This document shows positions 34,618-42,303 of a stretch of 64,000 bases of DNA, piece after piece. Source of the DNA: Nocardioides sp. Root190 (lineage in GTDB: Bacteria > Actinomycetota > Actinomycetes > Propionibacteriales > Nocardioidaceae); contig NZ_LMIA01000009.1 in the NCBI RefSeq assembly GCF_001428565.1, positions 203,779 to 267,778 on the forward strand. The letters are read 5' to 3'. Made by a program: the position numbers and the translations under genes. The notes under the pieces were generated by a model. That model saw only the letters and a program-made list of their open reading frames with translations, was not told the DNA's origin and did no database searches. Positions within the stretch are counted from its first letter, which is position 1, and the number at the start of each line of letters is the position of its first letter.

Positions 34618-34862
34618 CGGACACTCCCTCTGACATCGAGCGCGAGATCGAGGAGGCCCGCGAACGACTTGCGGGCACCATCGACCAACTGCTGCACCGG
34701 TCGCACCCCAAGACGATCATCGGTCGTGAGGTGGCGCAGGTGAAGGCCTACTTCGTCGATGCCGCCACGGGCGAGCCGCGCACCGACAACATCTTGAAGA
34801 CCGTCGGCGGTGTGGCGGGCGTGATCGCCTTCTTCGTCGTCGTCCGCAAGATCACCCGCTGA
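34614..34862 (+). CDS. DUF3618 membrane protein
   Basis: An 82-residue protein with the DUF3618 signature DIEREIEEARERLAGTIDQLLHRSHPKTI at the N-terminus, an amphipathic charged helix, and a single C-terminal membrane helix (VGGVAGVIAFFVVVRKITR). In mycobacteria a similar small gene is next to bcp; here the nickel transporter unit lies between the two. GTG start inside the end of the CbiO gene. The function is unknown. Confidence 0.9.
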   Translation: MTDTPSDIEREIEEARERLAGTIDQLLHRSHPKTIIGREVAQVKAYFVDAATGEPRTDNILKTVGGVAGVIAFFVVVRKITR

Positions 34863-34876
34863 GGGGTCGATCAGGC

Positions 34877-35200
34877 GTGTCCGACAAGACACCCATCAAG
34901 ATGCTGCACGACCGCGTCCTGTGCGAGACCGACACCGAGGCCGGCGAGCGCCGGTCCTCGGGCGGCATCGTGATTCCGGCGACCGCGGCGATGGGCGCGC
35001 GCCGGCTGGCCTGGTCGCGCGTCGTCGCGGTCGGCCCGCACTGCCGCTCGGTGGTGCAGGGCGACAAGGTCCTCTACGACCCCGAGGACAAGGCCGAGGT
35101 CGAGGTGTCCGGAGACGTCTACGTCGTGATGCGTGAGCGCGACATCCACGCCGTCGCGGCCGACCGCCTCGGCGACGAGGCCGCGGGTCTCTACCTCTAG
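34877..35200 (+). CDS. GroES-like (Cpn10 family) protein without GroEL partner
   Basis: A 107-residue protein with the Cpn10 fold pattern: IKMLHDRVLCETDTEAGERRSSGGIVIPATA matches the GroES start (PLxDRVLV... SGGIVIP). GPHCRSVVQGDKVLYDPEDKAEVEV matches the beta-barrel GDxVLY segment. Residues of the mobile loop are shortened or changed (GERRSS), and 15 extra residues close the C-terminus. No groEL gene is adjacent. It may be a divergent co-chaperonin or a protein using the fold for another task. GTG start 14 bases after DUF3618. Confidence 0.85.
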   Translation: MSDKTPIKMLHDRVLCETDTEAGERRSSGGIVIPATAAMGARRLAWSRVVAVGPHCRSVVQGDKVLYDPEDKAEVEVSGDVYVVMRERDIHAVAADRLGDEAAGLYL

Positions 35201-35226
35201 CACCACCTCCAGCACCGCCCTGTGAC

Positions 35227-35253
35227 GTAACGCACACTTCGGCGAGGCGTTAC
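35227..35253. promoter_or_regulatory. Inverted repeat upstream of acylase gene
   Basis: GTAACGC (35227-35233) and GCGTTAC (35247-35253) are perfect inverted repeats with a 13-base spacer, ending six bases before the GTG start of the acylase. It could be an operator or a short hairpin in a leader. Confidence 0.4.
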
Positions 35254-35259
35254 CAACAT

Positions 35260-37677
35260 GTGCGCACTCCTCGCCTGCTGACACTTCTCGCTGCCCTCCT
35301 GGTGGTCCCCGCCCTCGCAGTGGCCGGACCCGCCGGGGCCGAACGGGTGCAGGCGGCTGCGGCGGCGCCGTACGACGCGACGATCCGGATCACCGAGCAC
35401 GGGATCCCGCACATCACCGCGTCGACCTGGGGATCGCTCGGCTACGGCAGTGGGTACGCCGCCGCGCGCTCCTCGATCTGCAACCTGGCCGACACCGTGC
35501 TGACCGCGCGCGGTCAGCGCTCGCGCCACCTCGGCGGCGACGCCCGCTACCTCGACGGCGTCTCGCTCGATGCGACCAACCTGCAGGTCGACACCTTCGT
35601 CACGGACCTGCGCAACCGCAAGGTCGTCGAGAACCTGCTCGTCTCGCCGGCAGGCCCGACCGCCCGGGCCCGCGAGATGGTCAAGGGCTACACGGCTGGC
35701 ATCAACCGGTGGCTGCGCGACAATCCCATCACCGACCCGGCCTGCCGCAACGAGGCGTGGATCAAGCCCGACGCGACCGAGATCGACCTCTGGTACGGCG
35801 TCTACATGGCAAACCTGATCGCCTCCTCCGGGAACTTCCTCACCGACATCGTCGAGGCCGACCCGCCGACCCTGCAGGACCCGGGACTGCCCGACCTCGG
35901 CATCGACCTCCCGCTGCCGACGAAGACGGAGGACGTCGCCGCCTACGCCGCGAAGGTCGACAAGGAGGCGCTGCTGAAGGCGCTGGGCCAGGAGAGCGAC
36001 TTCGGGTCCAACGCGACCGCGATCGGCGGCGACAAGAGCTCGACGGGGCGCGGCATGATCCTGGGCAACCCGCACTTCCCGTGGGTCGGTCGCTACAAGT
36101 TCACCCAGCAGCACCTCACCATCCCGGGCAGGTACGACGTCGCCGGCGCCTCGCTGATCGGCTCACCCGCCGTGAACATCGGCTGGAACAAGGATGTCGC
36201 CTGGAGCCACACCGTCTCCACGGCGTACCGGTTCACGCCGTACGAGTACTTCACCGTCGGTCCGGGCGCGCTCTACCTCAGCGCCAACGGCCTCCTGCGC
36301 AAGGCCGAGCGCCGCTTCGTCGACGTGGTCGTGAAGCAGGCCGACGGATCGCTGAGGACGGTCCGCGAGGACGTCTGGCGGACCCCGCAGGGCTACGTCA
36401 TCGACAGCTCGTCGCAGTTCATGGGCTGGTCGCCGCTCAGCTTCTGGGCGATCCGCGACGCCAACGCCGAGCACCTGCGCACCATCGACACCTTCCTGTC
36501 CATGGGCGAGGCCACCGGCAGCCGCGACCTGCTCGCCCGCCAGGACAAGGGCGGCGGGATGCCGTGGGTCAACACGATCGCGGCGGACCGCAACGGCGAG
36601 GTCCTGTACGCCGACCACAGCGTCGTCCCGCACGTCACCAATGCGATGGCGACCCGCTGCCTGACACCGGTCGGCCTCCTGCTCAAGTCCGTGGCCGGCC
36701 TGCCGGGACTCAACGGCCTGCTCGCCGACGGCCTGTGCAAGTGGGGCACGGATGCCGACGCGCAGCGACCGGGCATCCTCGGCCCGGCGAAGCTCCCTGC
36801 CGTCGTACGACGCGACTGGGTGATGAACGCGAACGACTCGTACTGGACGCCCAACGACAAGGTGCGCCTCGAGGGCTTCTCCTCCATCATCGGCTGCGAG
36901 AAGTGCGTGCGGACGATGCGCACCCGGATGGTGCAGCAGTACGTCGTGGACCGGCTCGCCGTCGGCAAGGAGACGCCGACGACGCTGCGGGGCCACGAGC
37001 ACGAGAACAGGGTGCGTGCCGCCGAGGTGATGCGGGTGGGCGGCAAGCTCGACCAGGTCTGTGCCCGCACCGGGGAGACACGGGCCTGCGCCGTGCTGAA
37101 GGCGTGGGACGGTCACTCCGACGTCGACTCGGTCGGCACGCACCTGTTCGAGGCGTTCGTCGAACGCGCGCCCACCGGGTTCAACCTGTGGACGGTGCCC
37201 TTCGACGCCAGGGACCCGCTCCACACCCCCCGGGGCCTCAAGACCGACGCCCGCGTCGTGAAGGCCATGCAGGAGGCCATCGACGCCGTCCGTGACGCCG
37301 GCGTGGCCTTCGACGCGCCGTGGGGCTCGTTGCAGGTCTCCGGGGACCGTGGAGCGCCTGCCCTGCCGATCGGGGGAGGCGAGGGCGACCTGGCCGGCAA
37401 TGCGAACGCCGTCGCGTCGAGGAACCCGGCCTCGAACACGGACCGCTACAAGCCGGTCAGCTACGGGTCCTCGCACATCCAGGCGATCTCCTACCTCGCC
37501 GACGGCAGCGTCGATGCCCGCACGATCCTCACCTACAGCCAGGACGAGGACCCGGCGTCGCCGTGGTCGAGCGACCAGACGAAGCTCTTCTCGCGCGAGC
37601 AGTGGGTGCGCTTTGCGTGGACACCGGCCCAGATCAGGGCCGATCTGGTGAGCACGGTCGTCCTGAGCGGCAGCTGA
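35260..37677 (+). CDS. Penicillin/AHL acylase family protein (Ntn hydrolase, secreted)
   Basis: An 805-residue exported precursor of the N-terminal nucleophile acylase family. Residues 1-27 are a signal peptide. The alpha chain runs to about residue 249. Autocleavage would expose Ser250 in DFGSNATAIGG, followed by GRGMILGNPHFPWVGRYKFTQQHL, a stretch typical of PvdQ/QuiP and aculeacin acylases that cleave long acyl amides. Asn in VMNANDSYW matches the oxyanion-hole region. Length is normal. Possible substrates include acyl-homoserine lactones, lipopeptides or beta-lactams. GTG start; an ATG two bases earlier is out of frame. Confidence 0.92.
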   Translation: MRTPRLLTLLAALLVVPALAVAGPAGAERVQAAAAAPYDATIRITEHGIPHITASTWGSLGYGSGYAAARSSICNLADTVLTARGQRSRHLGGDARYLDGVSLDATNLQVDTFVTDLRNRKVVENLLVSPAGPTARAREMVKGYTAGINRWLRDNPITDPACRNEAWIKPDATEIDLWYGVYMANLIASSGNFLTDIVEADPPTLQDPGLPDLGIDLPLPTKTEDVAAYAAKVDKEALLKALGQESDFGSNATAIGGDKSSTGRGMILGNPHFPWVGRYKFTQQHLTIPGRYDVAGASLIGSPAVNIGWNKDVAWSHTVSTAYRFTPYEYFTVGPGALYLSANGLLRKAERRFVDVVVKQADGSLRTVREDVWRTPQGYVIDSSSQFMGWSPLSFWAIRDANAEHLRTIDTFLSMGEATGSRDLLARQDKGGGMPWVNTIAADRNGEVLYADHSVVPHVTNAMATRCLTPVGLLLKSVAGLPGLNGLLADGLCKWGTDADAQRPGILGPAKLPAVVRRDWVMNANDSYWTPNDKVRLEGFSSIIGCEKCVRTMRTRMVQQYVVDRLAVGKETPTTLRGHEHENRVRAAEVMRVGGKLDQVCARTGETRACAVLKAWDGHSDVDSVGTHLFEAFVERAPTGFNLWTVPFDARDPLHTPRGLKTDARVVKAMQEAIDAVRDAGVAFDAPWGSLQVSGDRGAPALPIGGGEGDLAGNANAVASRNPASNTDRYKPVSYGSSHIQAISYLADGSVDARTILTYSQDEDPASPWSSDQTKLFSREQWVRFAWTPAQIRADLVSTVVLSGS

Positions 37678-37693
37678 CCCCTAGCCTGCCTCC

Positions 37694-38473
37694 ATGTCTG
37701 TCGAGGTCGAGAAGCACGGTCCGGTCACCCTCGTCACCCTGGCGCGGCCCGAGGTCCGCAACGCGGTCGATGCCGAGCACGCCCGCGCCCTGACGGCGGC
37801 CTTCGAGGAGTTCGACCGCGACGACACCGCCTCCGTCGCCGTCCTGCACGGCGGCGGCGGAGTCTTCTGCGCCGGCGCGGACCTCAAGGCGGTCACCCGC
37901 GGCGACGTCGAGGTCGGTGCGCCCGGCAGCGGCCCGGATGCCGGACCCGCCGGAATGGGGCCGACCCGGATGCTGCTGTCCAAGCCGGTCATCGCTGCCG
38001 TCGAGGGCTACGCGGTCGCGGGCGGCCTCGAGCTCGCGGTGTGGTGCGACCTGCGGGTGATGGATCCGGCGGCCGCGTTCGGTGTCTTCTGCCGCCGGTG
38101 GGGGGTGCCGCTCATCGACGGCGGCACGATCCGGCTGCCGCGGTTGATCGGCCACTCGCACGCGCTCGACCTGATCCTCACCGGACGCGAGGTCGGTGCC
38201 GAGGAGGCGCTGCGGATGGGCCTGGCCAACCGGGTCTCGGCGCCCGGCGCGGTGCTGGAGGAGGCGCTGGCGCTGGCCGCACAGCTCGCCGCGTTCCCGC
38301 AGACCTGCCTGCGCGAGGACCGCCTGTCGTCGTACGAACAGCACGGGCTGGGGATCGAGGACGCGCTCGCCGGCGAGTGGAAACACGGACTCCGCTCGCT
38401 GGCCACCGATACGCTCGACGGCGCGTCGCGTTTCGCGCGGGGCGCCGGGCGTCACGGGGCGTTCGAACAGTAG
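37694..38473 (+). CDS. Enoyl-CoA hydratase/isomerase family (crotonase)
   Basis: A 259-residue crotonase-fold enzyme. The oxyanion-hole segments are FCAGADLKAV (residues 57-66) and EGYAVAGGLELAVWCDLRVM. The position of one catalytic Glu is occupied by Glu in GGLELA; the second is less clear (GVFCRRWGVPLIDGGT), so it might be an isomerase or hydratase of unusual specificity. TAGCCT lies six bases before the ATG, consistent with leaderless expression. It is followed 18 bases later by pafB with no sign of a functional link. Confidence 0.92.
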   Translation: MSVEVEKHGPVTLVTLARPEVRNAVDAEHARALTAAFEEFDRDDTASVAVLHGGGGVFCAGADLKAVTRGDVEVGAPGSGPDAGPAGMGPTRMLLSKPVIAAVEGYAVAGGLELAVWCDLRVMDPAAAFGVFCRRWGVPLIDGGTIRLPRLIGHSHALDLILTGREVGAEEALRMGLANRVSAPGAVLEEALALAAQLAAFPQTCLREDRLSSYEQHGLGIEDALAGEWKHGLRSLATDTLDGASRFARGAGRHGAFEQ

Positions 38474-38491
38474 CCAGTTCGGGAGGACGAC

Positions 38492-39433
38492 GTGGTCAAG
38501 GGTCCGGGGCGCGACCAGCGAGGCCCGATGGAGCGGCTGGTGCGCATCGCGGCCATGCTGCAGGCGCATCCCGAGCAGGGCGTGTCCGGCGACAAGCTCA
38601 TCCGGGTGGCGGGGTTCGGCGGTGGCAAGGACGCCGGGACCCAGCTCTCCCGTGACATCGCCAACCTCGCCAAGCAGGGTTGGCAGATCGAGAACGTCGC
38701 TGCCGCCGGGGAGACCGCCGTCTACCGGATGACCACCGTCGACAACCGCCTGCGGGTGCGGCTCTCGCCCGGCCAGGGCGCGGCGCTGCGTCGCGCGGTG
38801 CTGATGGCGGACCGTGGTGACCTGGCCAAGCGGCTCGGCCTGCCGGAGTCGGGCACGACCAGCGAGGCGCCGGCTGCGGCCGCGCTGCGCGCCGTGCCTC
38901 CTGCCGACCTGGGCCTGGTCGTCGATGCCGTGCGTGACCACCAGCTGCTCCGCTTCGGCTACAAGGGCACGACCCGGGTCGTGCATCCCGAGTCGGTGCG
39001 CAACCAGAACAACGTCTGGTACCTCCGCGGCGTCGAGGACACCGACCCGGACGACACGGTCGTGAAGGCCTTCGTCGTGTCCCGGATGACCGACGTCGAC
39101 GCGGACGGACCCGCCACCGCGCGCACGCTTCCGCCGGTGCGCCACACTGCTCTCCATCCGATGGCCTGGGAGATCGACCCGCCCGTCGAGGTGGTGCTGA
39201 GTGCACCTGCGCACTACGAGCCCGACGTACGACGCTGGCTCGGCGAGCCGGAGGACGTCACGCCCGGGGAGGACGACAGCGTGCTCCTGCGCTACCGCGT
39301 CACCCATCGGGCCGCGCTCCGCACACGGCTCAACGAGCTCGGTGACCGGGTCCGCATCGTCAGCCCCGACGAGGTGCGCGCCGAAGTGATCGCCGCCCTC
39401 GACGCGGCCCGTGGAACGAAGGCGACCCCATGA
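38492..39433 (+). CDS. pafB: WYL-domain regulator PafB
   Basis: A 313-residue WYL-type transcription factor subunit. In mycobacteria PafB and PafC form a heteromeric activator of the LexA-independent DNA damage response. It has an N-terminal winged helix (MERLVRIAAMLQAHPEQGVSGDKLIRVA, LSRDIANLAKQGWQIENV), a central WYL domain (LRFGYKGTTRVVHPESVRNQNNVWYLRGV) and a C-terminal WCX domain. GGGAGG lies upstream of the GTG start. pafC overlaps its end by four bases. The usual partner gene pafA is not in this window. Confidence 0.92.
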   Translation: MVKGPGRDQRGPMERLVRIAAMLQAHPEQGVSGDKLIRVAGFGGGKDAGTQLSRDIANLAKQGWQIENVAAAGETAVYRMTTVDNRLRVRLSPGQGAALRRAVLMADRGDLAKRLGLPESGTTSEAPAAAALRAVPPADLGLVVDAVRDHQLLRFGYKGTTRVVHPESVRNQNNVWYLRGVEDTDPDDTVVKAFVVSRMTDVDADGPATARTLPPVRHTALHPMAWEIDPPVEVVLSAPAHYEPDVRRWLGEPEDVTPGEDDSVLLRYRVTHRAALRTRLNELGDRVRIVSPDEVRAEVIAALDAARGTKATP

Positions 39434-40434
39434 GCACGCCACGGTACGTCGAGCGGATCGCCCGCCTGCCCGAGGTCTTCGAGCGCCTGTCGCGTCAGCC
39501 CGACGGCATGGCGCTGGAGGAGCTGGCCCGTGAGTTCGACGTCTCCGTCGCCGAGCTGCGCGAGGACCTGCTGGCCTTCTACACCGCCGACCTCGGTGGT
39601 GAGTGGCTGCTGTCGCGCCCGGACGTGCTGGAGTTCCTCGGCCCCGACGGCGACAGCGAGGATCCCGGCACCGCCGGCATGGTGCGCCTGGTTGCCGAGG
39701 GACCGGTCGACCTGGGGGTCGAGTACGTCGACGCCGGCGAGCTCGGACTCGTCTACACCGCAGCCCTGGCCCTGCTGGAGATCGAGCCGGACAACACCGA
39801 GCTCAGCGAGGCCATCGACGTGCTCGCCGAGACGATGTTCGGCCCGAGCCTTCCCGACGAGGTCGACATCGCGCCGGGCGTCCGCGCCTGGCACCGCCTG
39901 CTCCCGGTGCTCCAGCGCGCCGTCGACCAGCGCCACGTCGTACGGATCGTCTACTCCCGCGCCTGGCACCCGGGCGTGACCGATCGGGACATCGAGCCCT
40001 ACCGGCTCGAGCAGACCCGACGCGGCTGGGAGGTCGACGCCGGACCGCCGGACGCGGACGGTCGGCTCCGCACCTTCCTGCTCTCCAACATCAGGTCCGC
40101 CGACCTGCTGGACCGCACCTTCGAGGTGCCCGGTGACGTCACCGAGCGCCTCGCCGCGCAGCGGGCCACCAGCACCGTCCGGGTGCTGTTGCCGCAGAGC
40201 GCGCGTTGGGCCGCCGACTTCTATGCCGAGCAGGTCACCCTCGTCGAGGACGACGAGGAGGACGTGGTGGTCGACCTGGAGCTGCTGCCGCCGGTCGAGG
40301 GACGGGTCGGACGACTGTTGCTCGCTGCCGGTCCGCTGGCGACCGTGCTGGACCCGCCCGATCTCGACAGCGCGGGTGTCGTCCTCGCCGAGGAGCTGAT
40401 GATGCACCACGCCACGGAGCGCGCCGAGGACTGA
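39430..40434 (+). CDS. pafC: WYL-domain regulator PafC
   Basis: A 334-residue partner of PafB. The N-terminal helix-turn-helix is RIARLPEVFERLSRQPDGMALEELAREFDVSVAELREDLLAFY; the WYL domain is VDQRHVVRIVYSRAWHPGVTDRDIEPYRLEQTRRGWEVDAG; and the WCX domain follows. The ATGA overlap with pafB gives equal amounts of both proteins. It ends immediately next to the stop of the convergent gene at 40435, with no spacer. In mycobacteria tatA follows pafC; here it does not. Confidence 0.92.
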   Translation: MSTPRYVERIARLPEVFERLSRQPDGMALEELAREFDVSVAELREDLLAFYTADLGGEWLLSRPDVLEFLGPDGDSEDPGTAGMVRLVAEGPVDLGVEYVDAGELGLVYTAALALLEIEPDNTELSEAIDVLAETMFGPSLPDEVDIAPGVRAWHRLLPVLQRAVDQRHVVRIVYSRAWHPGVTDRDIEPYRLEQTRRGWEVDAGPPDADGRLRTFLLSNIRSADLLDRTFEVPGDVTERLAAQRATSTVRVLLPQSARWAADFYAEQVTLVEDDEEDVVVDLELLPPVEGRVGRLLLAAGPLATVLDPPDLDSAGVVLAEELMMHHATERAED

Positions 40435-41052
40435 TCAGCAGGGCTGCACGAGCGGCACTGCTCGTTCACGTGACTGCTCGTCCAGGTGGATCGCCCCACC
40501 GCGGCCGTTGCCGTCGACCTCGATGGTGGCCCCGCCCTGGGACGAGGTGACGACGAGGTCGTCGCCGCTCCACCGCAGCCCCAGGTCCCGCACCCCGTCG
40601 CCGTCGACGCACCCCACGGTGTGCCAGTGGTTGAGGAGCCGACCCCGCTGCTCGACACGGATCTCCCAGCGGATGTCGAGGAAGCCGACGTCGACGACCA
40701 TCGTGCGCAGCGAGCCGTCGTCGTTCACGACGTAGGAGAGGTCGTCGTTGACGTCGCTCGAGGCGAACACGTCCCGCTCGAACGCCTTCGCGGCCCACGC
40801 CGTCGTGACCACCGCGCCGATCACCAGGACCACCAGGCCGACGACCGGTCGTGGCACCAGGATCGCGGCTGCGACGGTGAGCACGGCGAGGCCGGTGGTG
40901 CCGAAGCCGAACGGATGGTCCATCCATCGGTAGGACAGCACCAGGCCGAGCTCGTCTCCCACCCACCCTGCGGCACCGGTGACGAAGAGGGCGCCGCCGA
41001 CGAGCACCGCCAGCCACGACCACCCGCGGAGGTGGGTCCTGGTCGTGGGCAT
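40435..41052 (-). CDS. Hypothetical membrane protein, 205 aa
   Basis: An unrecognised protein with two or three N-terminal hydrophobic helices (about 13-32, 48-66 and 68-88) and a C-terminal soluble domain of 115 residues. The soluble part (SYVVNDDGSLRTMVVDVGFLDIRWEIRVEQRG, WHTVGCVDGDGVRDLGLRWSGDDLVV) looks like an external beta-rich domain. TAGGCT lies six bases before the ATG. The gene is convergent with pafC and divergent from another small membrane protein gene; the shared promoter region contains a 10-base tandem repeat. Confidence 0.75.
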   Translation of the reverse strand: MPTTRTHLRGWSWLAVLVGGALFVTGAAGWVGDELGLVLSYRWMDHPFGFGTTGLAVLTVAAAILVPRPVVGLVVLVIGAVVTTAWAAKAFERDVFASSDVNDDLSYVVNDDGSLRTMVVDVGFLDIRWEIRVEQRGRLLNHWHTVGCVDGDGVRDLGLRWSGDDLVVTSSQGGATIEVDGNGRGGAIHLDEQSRERAVPLVQPC

Positions 41053-41080
41053 GCGCCGAGCCTAGAGGTGCGTTCCCTGC

Positions 41081-41120
41081 GATCCCGGGCGATCCCGGGC
41101 GATCCCGGGCGATCCCGGGC
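41081..41120. repeat. Four tandem copies of a 10-base repeat
   Basis: GATCCCGGGC occurs four times in a row, exactly, between the divergent genes at 41052 and 41142. Each unit carries the 6-base palindrome CCCGGG, so the array offers four evenly spaced dyads about one helical turn apart. Confidence 0.9.
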
Positions 41121-41141
41121 GAATGGTGCGATCATGCTCAC

Positions 41142-41516
41142 GTGTCACGCCGCGCGATCCCGCTGCTGTGGATCCTTGCCGGAGAAGCCCTGGTGTTCGC
41201 CGTGACCGTCAGCGACCTTCGAGCGACACCGAGCGACCCCGGCCCGGGTCTGCGCTCGTTCTGGATCGGTCAGGTCATCGTGATCGGCGGACTGATGCTC
41301 ACCGCCATCGCCAGCAGGCTGCTGCAGGGCGGCGGGGTGCTGGGATCGCTCTTCCAGTGCGCCGGCCTCGTCGGCTTCCTGTCCTTCTGCTGGTGGGCGC
41401 TCCACGGCCCGGATGCCGGCTTCGACGGCACGCCGTGGCTCGCGGTGGCGATCGGGTCGGTGGTGGTGCAGGCCGTGACGGCGCTGGTGATCCTCGGTCG
41501 TGGAGGAGACGGCTAG
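41142..41516 (+). CDS. Hypothetical four-helix membrane protein, 124 aa
   Basis: A small integral membrane protein with four predicted helices (about residues 7-23, 40-60, 67-86 and 100-119) and no recognised motif. The GTG start has GATCAT six bases upstream. It is divergent from the membrane protein gene at 40435 and precedes a methyltransferase gene. The hydrophobic pattern and GC bias support a real gene. Function is unknown. Confidence 0.7.
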   Translation: MSRRAIPLLWILAGEALVFAVTVSDLRATPSDPGPGLRSFWIGQVIVIGGLMLTAIASRLLQGGGVLGSLFQCAGLVGFLSFCWWALHGPDAGFDGTPWLAVAIGSVVVQAVTALVILGRGGDG

Positions 41517-41589
41517 CGAGTCGTCTTCAGGATCGGGAGGTCGGGGACAGCGGCACGTGCGGGCGCCGGGTGTCAGCCAGACTGAGGAC

Positions 41590-42237
41590 GTGAACAAGCC
41601 GCAGGACGAGCAGGGAGTCCAGACCGCGTACGACGAGGTCGCGGACTCCTATGCTGACCACTTCCGGTCCACGGAACCCGAACAGCCCGTCGAGCTGGCG
41701 ATGGTGGCGCACTTCGCGTCCTTGCTGTCGGGGGAGAGGCGGGTCCTGGACGCAGGGTGCGGCGCCGGACGTCTGTTGCCCGTGCTCGCGGCGCTGAACT
41801 GCAGGGTGGAGGGCGTGGACCTCTCGCCCGGCATGATCCGTCGGGCACAGCAGGACCACCCGTCATTCACCACGCAGGTCGCGTCACTCACCCACCTGCC
41901 GCATCCGGATGGATCCTTCGACGGGTACTTCTCCTGGTACTCGACGATCCACAGTCCCGGTGAGGACTTGCTGCGCATCTTTGGCGAGGCCAAGCGCGTG
42001 CTACGGACAGGCGGTCATCTCCTCGTCGCCTTCCAGTCCGGCCGCGGGACCCACGACGTTGCGGGCGCGTACCGGCGCCATGGCCACGACATCACCCTGG
42101 AGCGCTACAGGCGAACCCCGGACCAGGTCGCGACGGTGCTTGCCGCCGCACGCTTGCGGGAGGTGGCGCGCCTCGAACGCCAGCCGGCGGGCGCGGACGA
42201 ACGCGACAGTCAGGCTGTCCTCATCGCACAGTGCTGA
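41590..42237 (+). CDS. SAM-dependent class I methyltransferase
   Basis: A 215-residue methyltransferase. Motif I is RRVLDAGCGAGRLLPVL (about residues 50-66), motif II VEGVDLSPGMI, motif III LPHPDGSFDGYFSWYSTIHS, and post-motif EAKRVLRTGGHLLVAFQSG. The N-terminal helix YDEVADSYADHF is typical of UbiE/COQ5-like and biotin-C-type small-molecule methyltransferases. The GTG start is supported by CAGACT six bases upstream. The substrate is unknown. It stands alone in a more accessory stretch ahead of a DUF222/HNH gene. Confidence 0.9.
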   Translation: MNKPQDEQGVQTAYDEVADSYADHFRSTEPEQPVELAMVAHFASLLSGERRVLDAGCGAGRLLPVLAALNCRVEGVDLSPGMIRRAQQDHPSFTTQVASLTHLPHPDGSFDGYFSWYSTIHSPGEDLLRIFGEAKRVLRTGGHLLVAFQSGRGTHDVAGAYRRHGHDITLERYRRTPDQVATVLAAARLREVARLERQPAGADERDSQAVLIAQC

Positions 42238-42303
42238 CCAATCGCTCGTCCCGTCGTGTGCCCGCTCATCGGTGGGCGGATCGGTACCGTGAGCCCGCCG
42301 CTG

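Noticed and set aside
37634..39442. A 602-codon minus-strand frame opposite the crotonase and pafB genes
   Set aside because: Low-complexity Arg/Gly/Val-rich product antisense to known families.
41081..41120. CRISPR-like repeat array
   Set aside because: The repeat unit is only 10 bases with no spacers; it is a simple tandem repeat.
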